From Bemisia tabaci (taxonomy: Eukaryota > Arthropoda > Insecta > Hemiptera > Aleyrodidae): 64,000 nt of DNA. How positions within the stretch are numbered: the first letter of the stretch is position 1; every line of letters begins with the position of its first letter. The notes beneath the pieces are model-generated. The model worked only from the letters and a program-made list of their open reading frames with translations, was not told the DNA's origin and searched no databases. Both the position numbers and the translations under genes were made by a program. The stretch covers positions 84,751,912 through 84,815,911 of the forward strand of contig NC_092793.1 in assembly GCF_918797505.1 (NCBI RefSeq). Reading direction: 5' to 3'. This document shows, piece after piece, positions 11,920 through 22,904 of the stretch.

Positions 11920-12575
11920 AAACCACAGATTTTAGCAACATGGTAAATTTTGGAGACCTGGAATAACCCAACGGAACCGAACATTCCTCAAATTTTCCTT
12001 GAAGCTCTCGAAAAATGACCTGCACAGTTCTAGACCGTCAATTCGGCCACTGAACCGAGTTTGAAATGGAAACTTAAAATGACCCGAAGCTCACAGAAAA
12101 CATTTTATACGAGCGTAGGAATGGTTACCGAATGGGGGGGGGGGGGGAGCATATCCGATCTATTTTTTGCAGTTTCCTTGTTGAATTGATGTTCACACAT
12201 TTTCAACCTATCAATATTACACAATTTTTAACGTAAAATTCGATTTTCAAAGGAATCTATACATCGATTTTATTTATCGATTTTTCCCGATTTTACAAGG
12301 AGCATTAATTTTTTTTTAATCGATACTGACGAATATATATACCGGAAACCACCAATGTTCCTTGTAAAATCGGGAAAAATCGATAAAGCGAATGGATGTA
12401 TCGATTCCAAAAATTGTGTATTATTGATAGGCTGAACATGTGTGAACATCGACCAGAAGTCCGCGGCAACATCAATTCAATTCATCAACAAAATGTTCGG
12501 TTCCGATAGATTATTTCAGGTCTCCAAAATTTACCATGTTGCTAAAATCTGTGGTTTTAGTGATCGAGTACTTAT
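11920..12575. mobile_element. Smaller foldback element nested in the loop
   Basis: Outer arms of about 80 bp (11920-12000 and 12490-12570) share CACAGATTTTAGCAACATGG and its complement. Inner arms at 12180-12310 and 12335-12445 pair around a short centre near 12325. It contains a G homopolymer at about 12136-12148. No coding content is seen. Confidence 0.65.
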
Positions 12576-12880
12576 TACTCTATATAAAGCTGCTGTTCCC
12601 ACTCACTCTGCCCCCCCTAGATAAAAATTGGCCGAAGCGATTTCCTTTAAAATTGGTACACGCTTAGCTATTGTAATGACGAGTTGATTAAAATTATTCC
12701 CATTCAAATCCGCTGCCTCGGATGCCCGCAAGAGCGAAAAGTTATTTCTCCATATAGTATTACATTGGAGATACGCGGTTGTTTACGCGCATCGCGCCGA
12801 ACAGGTTCAATCCTGTTGCGTGACGTCACTGCCTTGTAGACGAAATTTAAGGTTTTAGGAGGTATTTTTCGACGAATGTT
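12576..12880. other. Unrecognised loop sequence
   Basis: Nothing is recognised between the nested foldback and the 130-bp array. Confidence 0.35.
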
Positions 12881-13560
12881 CGTGGAAATTGGTAAGCGGG
12901 GGTATATTTTTCGGGGGATCTCGAATTTTTGGTCGGATTTTCAAAATTTCAAAATCCAAGATGGCGGCCGTGGCCTAAAATGCTAAGTCCGCTCCTGTTC
13001 TATCGATTTTCGTGAAACTCGGTATCCAAGGGTATTTTTCGACGAGAAACTCGAATTTTTGGTCAGATTTTCAAAATTTCCAAATCCAAAAGATGGCGGC
13101 CGTGGCCTAAAATGCTATATCGTTTCCTGATATCGATCGATTTTTGTGAAATTCGGTATAAGGGGGTATATTTCGACGGGAAATTAGAATTTAAGGTCCG
13201 ATTTTCAAAATTCAAAAATCCAAGATGACGAACGTGGTCTAAATTGCTATCTTGGCTTCCAGTCCATCGATTTTTGTGAAATTCGGTATTAGGAGGTGTA
13301 TTTTGACGGGAAATTAGAATTTTAGGCCCGATTTTCAAAAATCAAAAATGGCGAACGTGGTCTAAATTGTTATCTCGGCTTCCGATCCATCGATTTTTGT
13401 GAAATTCGGTAATAGGAGGTGTATTTCGACGGAAAACTCGCATTTTTGGTCAGATTTTCAAAATTTCCAAATCCAAGATGGCGGCCCCGCACGAAAACGC
13501 GGTCCGGACTCCTAGAACATCAATTTCTGTAAAACTTGGTGAAAAAGAAGATTAAGACAT
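12880..13560 (+). repeat. 130-bp tandem array with YY1/Pho-like cores (array 1)
   Basis: About five diverged head-to-tail units show landmarks (GATTTTTGTGAAATTCGGTA) near 13005, 13138, 13269 and 13392. Each unit carries a CCAAGATGGCGGC-type sequence (12956, 13089, 13222 degenerate, 13347 degenerate, 13475), followed by a GGCCTAAAATGCTA segment. The same unit family forms the arrays at 50.9-51.7 and 53.6-54.3 kb. Confidence 0.8.
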
Positions 13561-13589
13561 AGATGTTGTCTCCTCATCAATGTTAAAAA

Positions 13590-13710
13590 CTGTGCGGGGC
13601 GGTGGCGGCTTGCGGAGCGAGTCGCAAGTTCGTCGCGAAGCGTAGAAGTGGGGTCCAGGGGCACTCCCCGGCTAGACGTGTCAGCTCGCAAAGCGAGCTA
13701 ATCACGACTA
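13590..13710. repeat. GC-rich island of mini-hairpins (copy 2)
   Basis: Short perfect inverted repeats with tiny loops, such as GCTCGCAAAGCGAGC near 13687, sit in a GC-rich patch. The style matches the islands near 1.8, 14.8, 21.9 and 56.5 kb. Confidence 0.5.
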
Positions 13711-14770
13711 GTCTATATTATACAGCTACAAGCAAAATCTTGGAAGCGCTGTTTCTGACGAACTGCCGGACCGATAAGGATGATCTTTACGTGTATGTCG
13801 TCTGTAGTAGATGTAGATGTGCAAAAAATTATGAAGCCCCGAACTTTTAATGTTGTAGTAGGGCTGTTCTATCGGTTGTCGGTAAGCTACCGAAACTGTT
13901 CCGTTAAGAAAAAGTTACGATAAGAGCGCTCTTGCCGATAGCGATCAGAGTTTTCGGAGCTGGCGAAAATAAGCTGTTGACATGTGTACATCTATTTCAT
14001 GCGCCGCCGCGCCAGGCAATCTGATAAACCAACACAAGAGGCAACAATGCATTGAGTGCGAGCTCTCAAAAATCCGATAAGGCCGGCTGTTGTCGATATC
14101 ATCGCCACTGTCGGTACTGCCGCCAGTTTCAATAAGAGACGATATAGAAAGAGTTCCGGCAAGAATTCGTTTGAACACCCCTATGTTGTAGAGCTTTTAA
14201 AGCTCAAGTCACTTAAGTCCAATGTTAATAGCGTGAGAGATATGTCGTTTCCGCTAGAAACGTCAAGGTAAGGGATTCTACCTGAGCGACTCGAATAAAC
14301 AAGAAAACAACGGAAAAGCTCGTGAAGGGCTCCTCATTCGAAGAGTTGAGGAACGGTGCATCGCTCAGGGTTCAAGGTCCAAGGTATAAGGTTTAACTAA
14401 ATTTTTCCTGCATTCTTCCGGCTTCGATTTGTGGCATTGGTCAATTTACTTGATTGCTGAATCTCTATTAATATGTACAGCAGATAAACAGCAGATACAA
14501 AGTGAGAAGGCAGGCGCTGCGTCGCGTCGGGACGGACCAAATATTGTTAACTCTTGACGGTCGAAATCCGATTTTGTATTTGTATTTTTTTTTTTAAAAA
14601 TTGGGTATTTAAAAATAACATAACAAATGGAAATTTCTCCAGTTAGTGGACTGTGAAATTATGTATATCCAGCTATTCCTCATCATTTACAAATCTGAGT
14701 GTTACGTCAAAAATTTTGAAATCGATGCAGCTTGAACACAAAATGGTGTATTAAAATGGAAGAACATTCT
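13711..14770. other. Loop sequence, unrecognised
   Basis: Two overlapping opposite frames at 13945-14271 are open, but they match nothing I know and are not bounded by splice signals I trust. No gene is called. Confidence 0.35.
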
Positions 14771-14845
14771 TGCCTATACGCGAGGCGAGGTGTCCTCCCG
14801 GAGGTTGGGCCGCGTAGCGGTCAGGGGGCAGGGCCCCCTAGTAAT
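14640..14845 (-). mobile_element. End of an element with a GC-rich hairpin terminus (copy 3)
   Basis: Read on the minus strand, this begins CTAGGGGGCCCTGCCCCCTG, continues through CCGCTACGCGGCCCAAC and then shares about 130 bp with the sequence at 56503-56720 (TAGGCAAGAATGTTCTTCCA and following). Two copies in opposite orientation with the same hairpin edge argue for a transposable element whose end is the GC-rich hairpin. The CTAG at the edge is reminiscent of a Helitron 3' end, but the hairpin geometry is not typical. Confidence 0.55.
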
Positions 14846-15649
14846 AACCATATTCATGAAAACTAGGCATATTAACTATCGAGGATTTTTATTTTCAGTG
14901 ATAAAACGGGACTTACCAACGGTAAGTTGCCCCTTTTAGCCCTAAAATACCTTTAAGTCGACTTTATTTTCCAGGAGTTCAACGGAATGTTTTTCTTCTT
15001 GGCTTAAATAACTCGGCAAACACTCTACTTCATAAATCTGAAGTGCCATTGCTTTTGATTTATCAAAAAATTTGAATTCCTTTAAGCACACCGTGCGGGG
15101 AGAATGTTAGGAAAAATCGGTGAAATCGCACGATGTGGCTATTTTGAGGGGTAAAAAAGTGCATTTTGAAAATGATAGGGTAAAGTGCGTTATTTTTCTA
15201 GTAAAGAACTTTGAACAGTGCGTTACTTCTAAAAGTTTCAAAGCCGTAGCTACATTCAAAAGGGGAGAAAAAAATTCGCAAAATGACGAAAAAACGCAAT
15301 TTTCCGGAATTTGAAGTTCCCGCTCGGAGACTTGTCGGCCCCGGCGGCACCTCTTAGGATGATCCGATCGGGCTGAAATTTTTTGTAGATTCTTTTTACA
15401 CCAAATGTCAACTTATAGGGGGGTCAGACATTTGATTTTCGAAAAGTCGAAAAATAAGAACCACCACGCGAAGAGGTGTGCAAACGGGTCGATTTTTCTC
15501 CAATGCCGTTATTTCCGGAGGCCGGCGACAGCTCGCGAATAATTTTTTTTTCAAAATTTTTTTTTTCCTGTTCATTTTGCACCAAAAGGCACCACTTGCA
15601 CATGTGTATCCATTAAATTTCGAAAAAGTCAAAAATAAGGGCCACCCTA

Positions 15650-17330
15650 ACCACTAGCATGGAAGGGCAAATTTCAAAAGATCCATAATAATGTTTGATT
15701 GTTTGTCGCACGGTATCTTCAGATACAGAAAAATCGTGAAATATACCTCCATTTTGACCGGTCTTTCGCTATCAAAATTTAATAGACACCCTGTAATGAC
15801 AGTGGAGGTTGAAAACTTTGCCGAAAGTAAGTTCATTCCATCTTCATGCAATAAAGAATTCTGCTTCGTTCCTATGTTATGCATTCCTTGTTGTGCGGTG
15901 CCCGCAATCGTATCGGAAACTTCAAATGTACCTGAATTTGGTCAATTTTTTTTACCGAATTATTTTTGCAGACACCCTGTACTGATAGCGGAGGTCCGTA
16001 ACTATGTAAGAAGCTAGTGTTGAAAGAAAGAAATGGATAAATTTAGGTATTTTTGAAGTTTTCGCCTCACTTTAGAGCGTCTAGCGAAAACAATAAAAAA
16101 TGTAAGGGTCTTTGAAACATTGTCGTTCCTTTCTAATGAACACCGTATATTTGCTTGGCACTTGTAAGAGTCGCTGATGTCATAACAAGGTGCCAAAAAA
16201 ATTTTACACACGAAAAATTGGCCGAATTCAGGTATATTTGACGTTTCCGACACGATTGCGGGCACCGCACAACGAGAAATGCATAACATAGGAACGAAGC
16301 AGACTTTTTTATTGCATGAAGATGGAATGAACTTGCTTTCAGCTAAGTTTTCGACCTCCACTGTCATTACAGGGTGTCTATTAAATTTTGATAACGAAAG
16401 ACCAGTCAAAATGGAGGTAGGTATTTTCCACGATTTTTGTGTGTCTCAAGACACCGTGCGACAAACGATCAAACATTTATGGATCTTTTGAAATTTGCCC
16501 TTCCATGCTGGTGGTATAGACATGCTTCTTTCCAATTTTCGAACTTCCAGTGTTATTACAGGGTGTCTAAAAAATGTCACCATGGAAGAAACGGCCGAAT
16601 TGAGGTATTTTTTACGTTTTCGAAGTGATTTGCGTGCACCGCACAACGAGGAAGTTAAGACATAGGAATCAAGCAGTGGCGTGGCGTGAATTGCGATATA
16701 TCGATTGTTATGTAATTTAAACCTATGGTAAAGAATCGATTATTAAGGCGTTCGCTGCGAACACCCTGTTTATCGATCCTTTCCCATAGTTTTAAATGAT
16801 ATGACAATCGATATATCGCAATTCACGCCACGCCACTGGAATCAAGTAGATTTTTTTATTCCTTGCGAAGGGTATGAACTTACTTTGCACAAATTCTCGG
16901 ACCTCCACCGCCACTACAAAGTGTTCAAAAGAATTCTCCAAAAACGGCCAATTTGAGGTATTTTGGACGTTTTCGCTGCCATTTCGGGTATCGGAGGACG
17001 AGGAATATAAGACGTAGGAATCAAGTAAATTTTTTTATTCCATACAGACAGTATAAACTTGTTTCCACAAAATTTCGGACCTTCATTGTCATTACAGGGT
17101 GTCCAATAAATTTTCGAACGCGAAAAAACGGTCAAAATTGAGCTATTTTTGACGGGTTTTCCACCATTGTGAGCATAGCTTAGCAGAAAACAAAAGACTT
17201 AGGAGTTTTCTGACATTTGTCCTTCCATACTGATGGTATGGACTTGCTTTCTACAAATTTTCGGATTTTTACTACCATTATAGGTTGCTCAAAAATTTCA
17301 TTATACGTTAAAAAACGGCGAAAATTCGAT
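15650..17330. repeat. Degenerate tandem array, unit about 180 bp, with an inverted portion
   Basis: The landmark TTACAGGGTGTCTA and variants recur near 16373, 16557, 16916, 17094 and 17278, a spacing of about 180 bp once the MITE at 16674 is discounted. Units share a CATACTGATGGTATGGACTT-like segment and a GGACCTCCACTGTC-like segment. The units at 15770-16015 are inverted relative to those at 16250-16400. The left arm of the parent element has about one unit (10890-11140), so the array expanded in this arm. Confidence 0.65.
16674..16838. mobile_element. hAT-type MITE, 165 bp, TSD GAATCAAG
   Basis: The terminal inverted repeats begin CAGTGGCGTGGCGTGAATTG and pair for about 34 bp. The 8-bp target duplication GAATCAAG is at 16666-16673 and 16839-16846. 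An uninterrupted version of the target (GGAATCAAGTAAATTTTTT) is in a sister unit near 17010. The CAGTGGCG start and 8-bp duplication are hallmarks of hAT elements. No coding capacity. Confidence 0.93.
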
Positions 17331-17577
17331 TTATAGAGCTGCCGAGCGGAGAGTTTCGTCATGACCAAGCGAAGTGTGAGTGACCTAGGAGAAAAACAAA
17401 AATGTTCCCTTAACTTGCAAGGTATGTGCTAGGTTTGTACCAATTTTTGGACATCTAGCGTCAAATCCGTATTGCTGGCAAAAATATCAAAAATATACGA
17501 CGAAAATGCCCAAAAAACCGGGAAAAACTCGATGTTCAGGCTCTGTGCGCGCCGGGTTAAACATTTTTTTTCTCAAA

Positions 17578-17650
17578 ATCCTCTTGGCTACCGTGTTATT
17601 TAATCACATAGAACCATTTAGGACTGTGCAACAAAATCCTCTTGGCTACC
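17578..17650 (-). repeat. Duplicated outer segment of the 7.6-kb element
   Basis: A segment of about 58 bp (CTTGGCTACCGTGTT to AGGACTGTGCAAC) is present twice in tandem at the right end, here and at 17983-18035. The second copy is the one interrupted by the MITE at 17651. Confidence 0.65.
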
Positions 17651-17981
17651 CAAGGTAGATTTACACAGGTATGGAAAAGTTGAAAATTTCCCATGAGCCT
17701 CAGTACGTGTCACATGACCTCGTGACGTAGGTTAAGGGGCCCGTTTTTTAATTAAATTACAATCAAATTAACATTCAAACGTTTGTGCGTTTAAACGCTA
17801 AAATTAATATCGCATAACCAAAATTGTGCAAAAAATCCCACAAAATTTTGACAAACGATAAACCGAACATAATAAATCAAAATTATCAAAACATCCAAAA
17901 TGGCTGACGTTAAGGGGCCGCTGGAGAGCCAATCAGAGGCCAGTTGTTTAGTTCTGTCCATACCTGTGTAAATCTACCTTG
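17651..17981. mobile_element. MITE, 331 bp, 9-bp TSD TTGGCTACC
   Basis: The inverted termini begin CAAGGTAGATTTACACAGGT and match over about 25 bp. The exact 9-bp duplication TTGGCTACC is at 17642-17650 and 17982-17990. The intact target is in the adjacent tandem copy near 17583. A 9-bp duplication suits Mutator-like or Merlin elements; no transposase is present to decide. Confidence 0.88.
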
Positions 17982-18129
17982 TTGGCTACCGTGTTTTTTT
18001 ATCACATAGTACCATTTAGGACCGTGCAACATTTGGTTTTGATGATTTAAAAAAATAAGTCCCAGCCTAATGTGCGTATGTTGTTCTTGCGCCCCCCCCC
18101 CCCCTTCTAAAAAAAAAAACGAAATTGAA

Positions 18130-18540
18130 AGGGTCAAATTCCATCACCTAAAATTTTGGCTTTTTTCTTTTTTAACTTTGCCCGAAATTTAGGGGCATAA
18201 GAGCTTTATGTTGAACTACTTTTGAACTTACGAAGATAATGTTGAGGTAAAGTTAGGGAAAATAAGACTTTTGAACAGACGTATTTGAGGGTCCGAAACC
18301 TCCCTTAAAATGAGTGTGAAGTGATTCCTAAGATTTTTACTTACAAGTGTTTATAATTAGGTAATTGTTCCCTTTTTTTCTTACGATAATTTGAACCGGA
18401 GTCATGATTTCTTGATAATAGGTCAAAGGCCATTCACCAATCATAACTCTAGAACGGGAGCTAGCCAGCAAAAGTCTATGTGAAGCGATTTTTTGCAACT
18501 CAATGATTTTTAAGTACCTACCCGTGTGCAACAAGGATCA
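18130..18540 (+). repeat. Dispersed repeat family Y (copy 1)
   Basis: Shares ordered segments with 28730-29050 and with both arms at 47.4-49.4 kb: CCGAAATTT.GGG, then AATGTTGA.GTAAA-like, GGGTCCGAAACC, GATAATTTGAACCGGAGT and ATAGGTCAAA. It is probably a fragment of a CAGGGTG-ended element, since the 28.7-kb copy runs to such an end. Confidence 0.6.
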
Positions 18541-18624
18541 GGCGGCCTGATAGTCCAAAGCCGGGGGAGAGTCAAATTACATAACAAAAAAGGCGGGAAT
18601 ATCGATATAGATAAGGGCCTTTTT

Positions 18625-18900
18625 GGGCCCTCCTAGAATCTGGAAATTTATGGGAGTTTCCCAAGTTGACTCAATGTAGTTTACGGAAATCATTATTCGG
18701 TACATAGGCTACGTGTTAAACGGTTGCCTGAACATACGTCTGCAGGCGCATTTTAGCGAAAAATGCGTGATTTTCTATCACTCCGAGGCGCTTTTGACAC
18801 CGAGCTACGACTAACTAAAACAAGATTTTAATATGTTATCAAGGAGACTTTAGGACACATTTTAATCCTGGTTTGGTTTTAGTTACATTATGTGCCCATA

Positions 18901-18943
<43 letters not shown>

Positions 18944-19450
18944 AAAGTCGAATTTTAAGGGACATCCGCAAAAATCTTAGGAAATAACGTCGTTAGGGGT
19001 TTTTTTTTGGCCACAATTGAAGAAAATCTCCTAGTAAGAGCCTAACAGGGCTTAATAACTGCCCTCGATAGTAGACGTAGCGTGCATGCAGTTCGAGAGA
19101 CGTATTTCCTTAAGATTTTTGCGTGTCCCTTATAAGTCAACTTTTAAGAAAGTTTCTTTAAATTATGAGCACATCATCTGACTAAAACTAAACCGCGGTT
19201 AAAATGTGCCCTAAAGCCTTCTTGATAACACATCAAAAACTCCTTTTGGTTAGACGATGTGCTCGGTGTTAAAAAAGCCTCGGGGTGATGGAAAAACACT
19301 CATTTTTCGCCAAAATGCGCTTGCAAATGTTTGTTCAGGGAACCGTTTAACTCGTATCCAGTGGCCTATGGACTGGATCCAGATTATTTCCGTCAACTAA
19401 ATTGAGTCAACTTGGAAAATCCGCATAAATTTCCAGATTCTAGGGGGGAG
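18625..19450. mobile_element. Foldback element with a poly(A) centre
   Basis: Inverted arms of about 270 bp (from about 18630 and back from about 19445) share AGAATCTGGAAATTTATG and AAGTTGACTCAA segments and their complements. They are diverged by many substitutions, so this is older than most foldbacks here. The centre contains an A homopolymer at about 18902-18939. No coding content. Confidence 0.7.
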
Positions 19451-19796
19451 GGTAGGGTGCGGCTTATTTCCGTCATGTCAGAAAATCGACGAGGTCCGGG
19501 TCACAATCGATGCTATCTATGAAAATAATAAGCTGTATTAATTTGAGCCAATTTGAAGCTTTTTTAGCTGATGCTCAAAGGAAGCAAAACCAAGGGGCAA
19601 AATTACATTGGTTTAAATGGGCGGGAAAACGCCTGATCTGCGAAAATGCGTTTTTTGGATCTAAAATGTTCTTAAATTTTTTTTTTTTTCTTATATCCTG
19701 ACTAATTTTGACATATTTGTTTTCGCCGTTATAAATGTGCATTTACAAATAAAATAATTATACAATAATATACATATTATTATTATTATTATTACT
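19451..19796. other. Unrecognised intron sequence, microsatellite at its end
   Basis: A (TTA)n microsatellite lies at about 19771-19795. No gene is recognised. Confidence 0.4.
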
Positions 19797-20243
19797 TAAA
19801 TGAAGGAGACCTGACCAGCTCTTAGAGAGGCATCTAGGAGCCCATTCGAAACGAGAAAATCACACTTTCGACCCATGGGTGAGGGTAGGGGGGATCATTC
19901 GATTGCAAGATAAAATATATACACAAATTTCGATCCAGGCTCGAGAAATAGTATGGGTGGCAACATTGTAACGGACCAAGTATAGTTCTCTAGGGATAAA
20001 ATAACTATTATACATTATTTTTCATCCAGTTGTGAGATACATTTGCCTCTTTAACTTCGGAACTTATTTTGAGTTCGATCAGAAAGTCTCAAAAGTGATC
20101 TTTTGGCTGGGGGCGCGGCACCTCAAAACCGGCTACGGCGTGACCCCCCAATCCCCACTCGTGGATCAAAAGTGTGATTTTCTCGTTTCGAATGGGCTCT
20201 TAGATGTTTCTCTAAGAGCTGGTCAGGTTTCCTTCATTTAAGA
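19797..20243. mobile_element. Foldback MITE, about 447 bp
   Basis: Inverted arms of about 75-80 bp (19797-19880 and 20160-20243) begin TTAAATGAAGGAGACCTGAC. The inner part (19900-20150) is not clearly paired. The termini are close to a TA-rich microsatellite; no duplication can be distinguished. Confidence 0.75.
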
Positions 20244-20786
20244 ACTTGCACAGCCTCCCGACAGTGCTTCGGAGAACATCTAGGACTCTTTTTTCGTACT
20301 TTGTAACGATTCCAAGTTTTCATCACTTCTTAATAAATCTCAATGCGATAGTCAAGTCAACAGTTGTTTCTAAATCAGTCCTGCTCTCCCACTTTTACTT
20401 ATGCTATTACCTCAACCTCGGTCTCAACCAGCTGTCAAACGTGACTAACTGTTTGGGACCTTGGAAAACGGAATTAGCTGATGCCAAACAACCTACGTAC
20501 AACTTCGTTTGAAATGCTAACTTGATGACTTGATGTTTAGGTCTTGGTGTCCAACATTTCTACTCAGCGCTAACGAGTCTTCTGAAGTTAATAGGACTGT
20601 GTTATGTTTGCAGCATGTTGCATATGTAACAGCAAACTCGAGCAGTATGAGTTGAGTGTACTTTAACAATGCGCCTCAATAGAGAAACATACCTTCTATT
20701 AATTGGGTGCTTCACCAATTTACCGAATAAATAAACCTAAAATTAAAAGGATTCAGTTCTAATGCAAGGGTTTGACAGCAGCTTAC
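20244..20786. other. First part of the NDUFAF5 intron, unrecognised
   Basis: No repeat or exon is recognised between the donor site and the first MITE. Confidence 0.4.
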
Positions 20787-21364
20787 CTTAACTCATACAG
20801 AGTATCTCCGCCAAAAAATGCAGCGATGAAAACGCCATCATTCTTTAAACAGTCAATTATTTGACAAAAAGTTCCTGGTAAATTATTTACCCAACTTAGA
20901 GATAAACTACTGACTACCAAGTCAACAGAATTTGATGCAAAAGGAAGGTTCTCTTCATCAACTAGTACTCTTGTTACTTTGACAGCTGTTTCAGGTGTAG
21001 CAGCTTGACTGAGAAGCGTTGGACTAGACTCGCACAGAAAAACTTCCTCGACAGCTTCGGCATCCATGTGTTTGGACACATGACCTCGGCCACAACCAAG
21101 ATCGATCACTGTCTTGAATTTCCTGTTGATGTCAAATATGCGATCACAAAGTCTGTACCCTACTTCATCCTTCAAGTAATCATAGATATTGATGTTTTCA
21201 TCCTGAGCAGCTCTCTCCTTCTGATAAAATTTGGTTGTTCGATCAAAGATTTTCATGGGTGAATCATCTGACAGAGATGTGTTGAAATTCGAACGTTTCA
21301 ACGGTCCAATAAACCTACTTGTAACACTATGAAAACATTTGGAAAACATTAGTGGACAGTACAT
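20787..21364 (-). CDS. NDUFAF5: NDUFAF5 coding exon 1 (complex I assembly factor 5)
   Basis: This exon encodes the N-terminal 192 or so residues of NDUFAF5, the mitochondrial matrix protein of SAM-methyltransferase fold. In other animals it is reported to hydroxylate an arginine of the NDUFS7 subunit early in complex I assembly. Residues 1-35 are basic and poor in acids, as in a mitochondrial targeting peptide. The SAM-binding glycine loop DLGCGRG is at residues 88-94, the conserved DLVVSSLSLSWVN at 148-160, and the family signature FGGDTLYELR ends the exon. The exon closes on a donor site (AG|GTAAGC on the minus strand) that splits the arginine codon, so the apparent stop just after it is intronic. 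I chose the ATG at 21364; the in-frame ATG at residue 6 would also leave a targeting peptide. A large part of the fold sits in one exon. The assignment is secure because the next exon continues it exactly. Confidence 0.95.
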
Positions 21365-21760
21365 TTGCGGTTAGAAAGAGGAGACGCTATTTCCCGGAAC
21401 GATACATACTATTGAACTCTTATCTTATCACTCAAAAACGTTAAACCAGGGACCAGTACTATAGGACCCCGGACTCCCGTAAGAGCAAGAGCCAATGTAA
21501 AAATTCGTAAGCAGGTACTAGTGCTGCTATCTCGCGTAGGACCCTCGCAACTCACTGCTGTTATCAGTTGTTGGACTTCACTAAAACCCGTAGGATCACG
21601 TATATCTGCAAAAAATCGGTTTCTTTACCCTATCCAAAAACTGCGGCGGCCCGTCCTTCGTCGGAAGAAATCGAAAAACGCCAAAAATATACTTATTTTT
21701 CAAGAATTCACCCGCCTTATGTGTTATTTTTCAATTGAGGGCAATGGATGAGTCGTGGTC
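21365..21760 (-). promoter_or_regulatory. 5' flank of NDUFAF5 (5' UTR/promoter expected)
   Basis: This segment lies directly upstream of the NDUFAF5 start codon and shows no inverted-repeat element, so the 5' UTR and promoter should be here. I see no convincing TATA box. An additional upstream non-coding exon cannot be excluded. Confidence 0.4.
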
Positions 21761-21864
21761 CGGGGGGAAGGATCCTCCGAGTTTACTGACGTCCTCCGCG
21801 AGAATGCGCTGCAATCACCCGCTCACAACAGAACGGCGTCCTATAGAACTCGTCCCTGGCTAAA

Positions 21865-21975
21865 CCTAGGGAGAAAAAAAACCGGCGCTCCGCTTCGCTC
21901 CGCGCCGGTTTTTGGTGGGGCTTCGCCCCCCCAAGCCCCCCCGGCAGGCGCGCTTCGCGCGCGTCTTTTCACGGT
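21865..21975. repeat. GC-rich island of mini-hairpins (copy 4)
   Basis: Perfect short inverted repeats follow one another: ACCGGCGCTCCG...CGCGCCGGT, GGGGCTTCGCCCC and GCGCGCTTCGCGCGC. It lies about 500 bp upstream of the NDUFAF5 start codon. Confidence 0.55.
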
Positions 21976-22109
21976 CGTCTGCACATCTAGTTTTCCTCCT
22001 TTATATGTGTCCCGCGCATCCACCGCGGGAAGAAAGTGTATTTCCCGAAGTGGGATTTTTGCAGTCAAAAAATCGTACGTCTGTAAGTCATTGTGTAATC
22101 GATAGTTTT

Positions 22110-22430
22110 TTTCCAGATATTTCCTTTCCTTGGGCCGCTGTGCCACGAACAGTTCTTCCAAAAACTTTCATCACCTGACCCACTGTGCGACGCGCAGTTT
22201 GTCCAAAATCTTCCTTTCCCTGAACCACTGAGCGACGAAAAGCTTGTTCAAAAACTTCTTCCCCCTGACCCACTGTGCGACGAAAATTTTGTCCAAAAAC
22301 TTCCTCCCCCTGACCCACTGTGCGACGAAAATTTTGTCCAAAAACTTCTTCCCCCTGACCCACTGTGCGACGATCAGCTTGTCCAAAAACTTTCTCCCCC
22401 GACCCACTGTGCGGCCCTGCTCCGGCCGGC
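22110..22430 (+). repeat. 45-bp minisatellite, about 6-7 units
   Basis: The landmark CCACTGTGCGACG recurs near 22181, 22228 (variant), 22273, 22318 and 22363 at a spacing of 45-47 bp. Units read GTCCAAAAACTTCTTCCCCC then TGACCCACTG. The central units are nearly identical and the outer ones diverged, as is typical of a minisatellite. All frames stay open, which is a consequence of the period. Confidence 0.85.
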
Positions 22431-22439
22431 TCCCCTCAT

Positions 22440-22841
22440 GCCGCGCACCCCTCGCCTAAAACTTTCAAAGCTCGCCATTTTTAAACGGCTCGGCCGATTT
22501 AGCTCAAATTCAATACCAAACCAGTCCTAGGGGAGAACTACTACCCGTAAAAATTGCAGCTTAAAATATTCATTTTCGCTCGAGTTATCGAGTGGACAAG
22601 ATTTGACCTCCCCCCACTTTCGAGCCCCACCCCTCAAAATCTGTTGCCTCAAATTTCAATTTTTTTTCGCGGAATAGTAGTTCTAATGAGTCTCTACTAA
22701 ATGCAAAAAAATTGGTCAAAATATCTTTCAACATATACTCAAAAATCGAAAAATCTTAAAAAGGCGGAAATACATACATACATACATACATATGAAGAAA
22801 AAAAACACTAAGACACATATACATACATATATACATACATA
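22440..22841. other. Unrecognised sequence ending in (CATA)n
   Basis: A microsatellite with CATA units lies at about 22770-22841 and forms the insertion site of the large element that follows. Confidence 0.5.
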
Positions 22842-22904
22842 CAGAGTGATCCAAAAGTCCCTTCCACCCCCTCTAACTTTTTACCTAATTGAGCTAAAGA
22901 TTTG

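Larger units (their letters stand above)
10516..18087. mobile_element. Composite 7.6-kb inverted-repeat element with unequal arms
   Basis: The left arm (10516 to about 11905) matches the right arm (about 14855-18087) in inverted orientation. The outer edges share CATATGTGCGTTAGG-like and TGCACGGTCCTAAATGG-like segments, and the inner segments at 11430-11624 and 15120-15314 are essentially identical. The right arm is longer because it contains an expanded array of about 180 bp (15.65-17.33 kb), a duplicated outer segment and two MITEs. The loop contains a smaller foldback, the 130-bp array and GC-rich islands. The exact outer ends are uncertain. Confidence 0.75.
835..20786 (-). other. NDUFAF5 intron 1, about 19.95 kb
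   Basis: The interval between the two exons starts with GTAAGC and ends with TTGTAG on the minus strand. I see no other exon of this gene inside it. It is filled with nested inverted-repeat elements, satellite-like arrays and MITEs, listed separately. Confidence 0.88.

Noticed and set aside
14816..14842. Definite Helitron 3' end
   Set aside because: CTAG followed by T and a hairpin are suggestive, but the hairpin overlaps the CTAG and no Rep/helicase or 5' TC end was found.
20783..20785. Stop codon right after ...TLYELR, suggesting a complete 193-residue protein
   Set aside because: The TAA overlaps a consensus splice donor, and conserved NDUFAF5 sequence continues in phase at 834. The protein is not complete.
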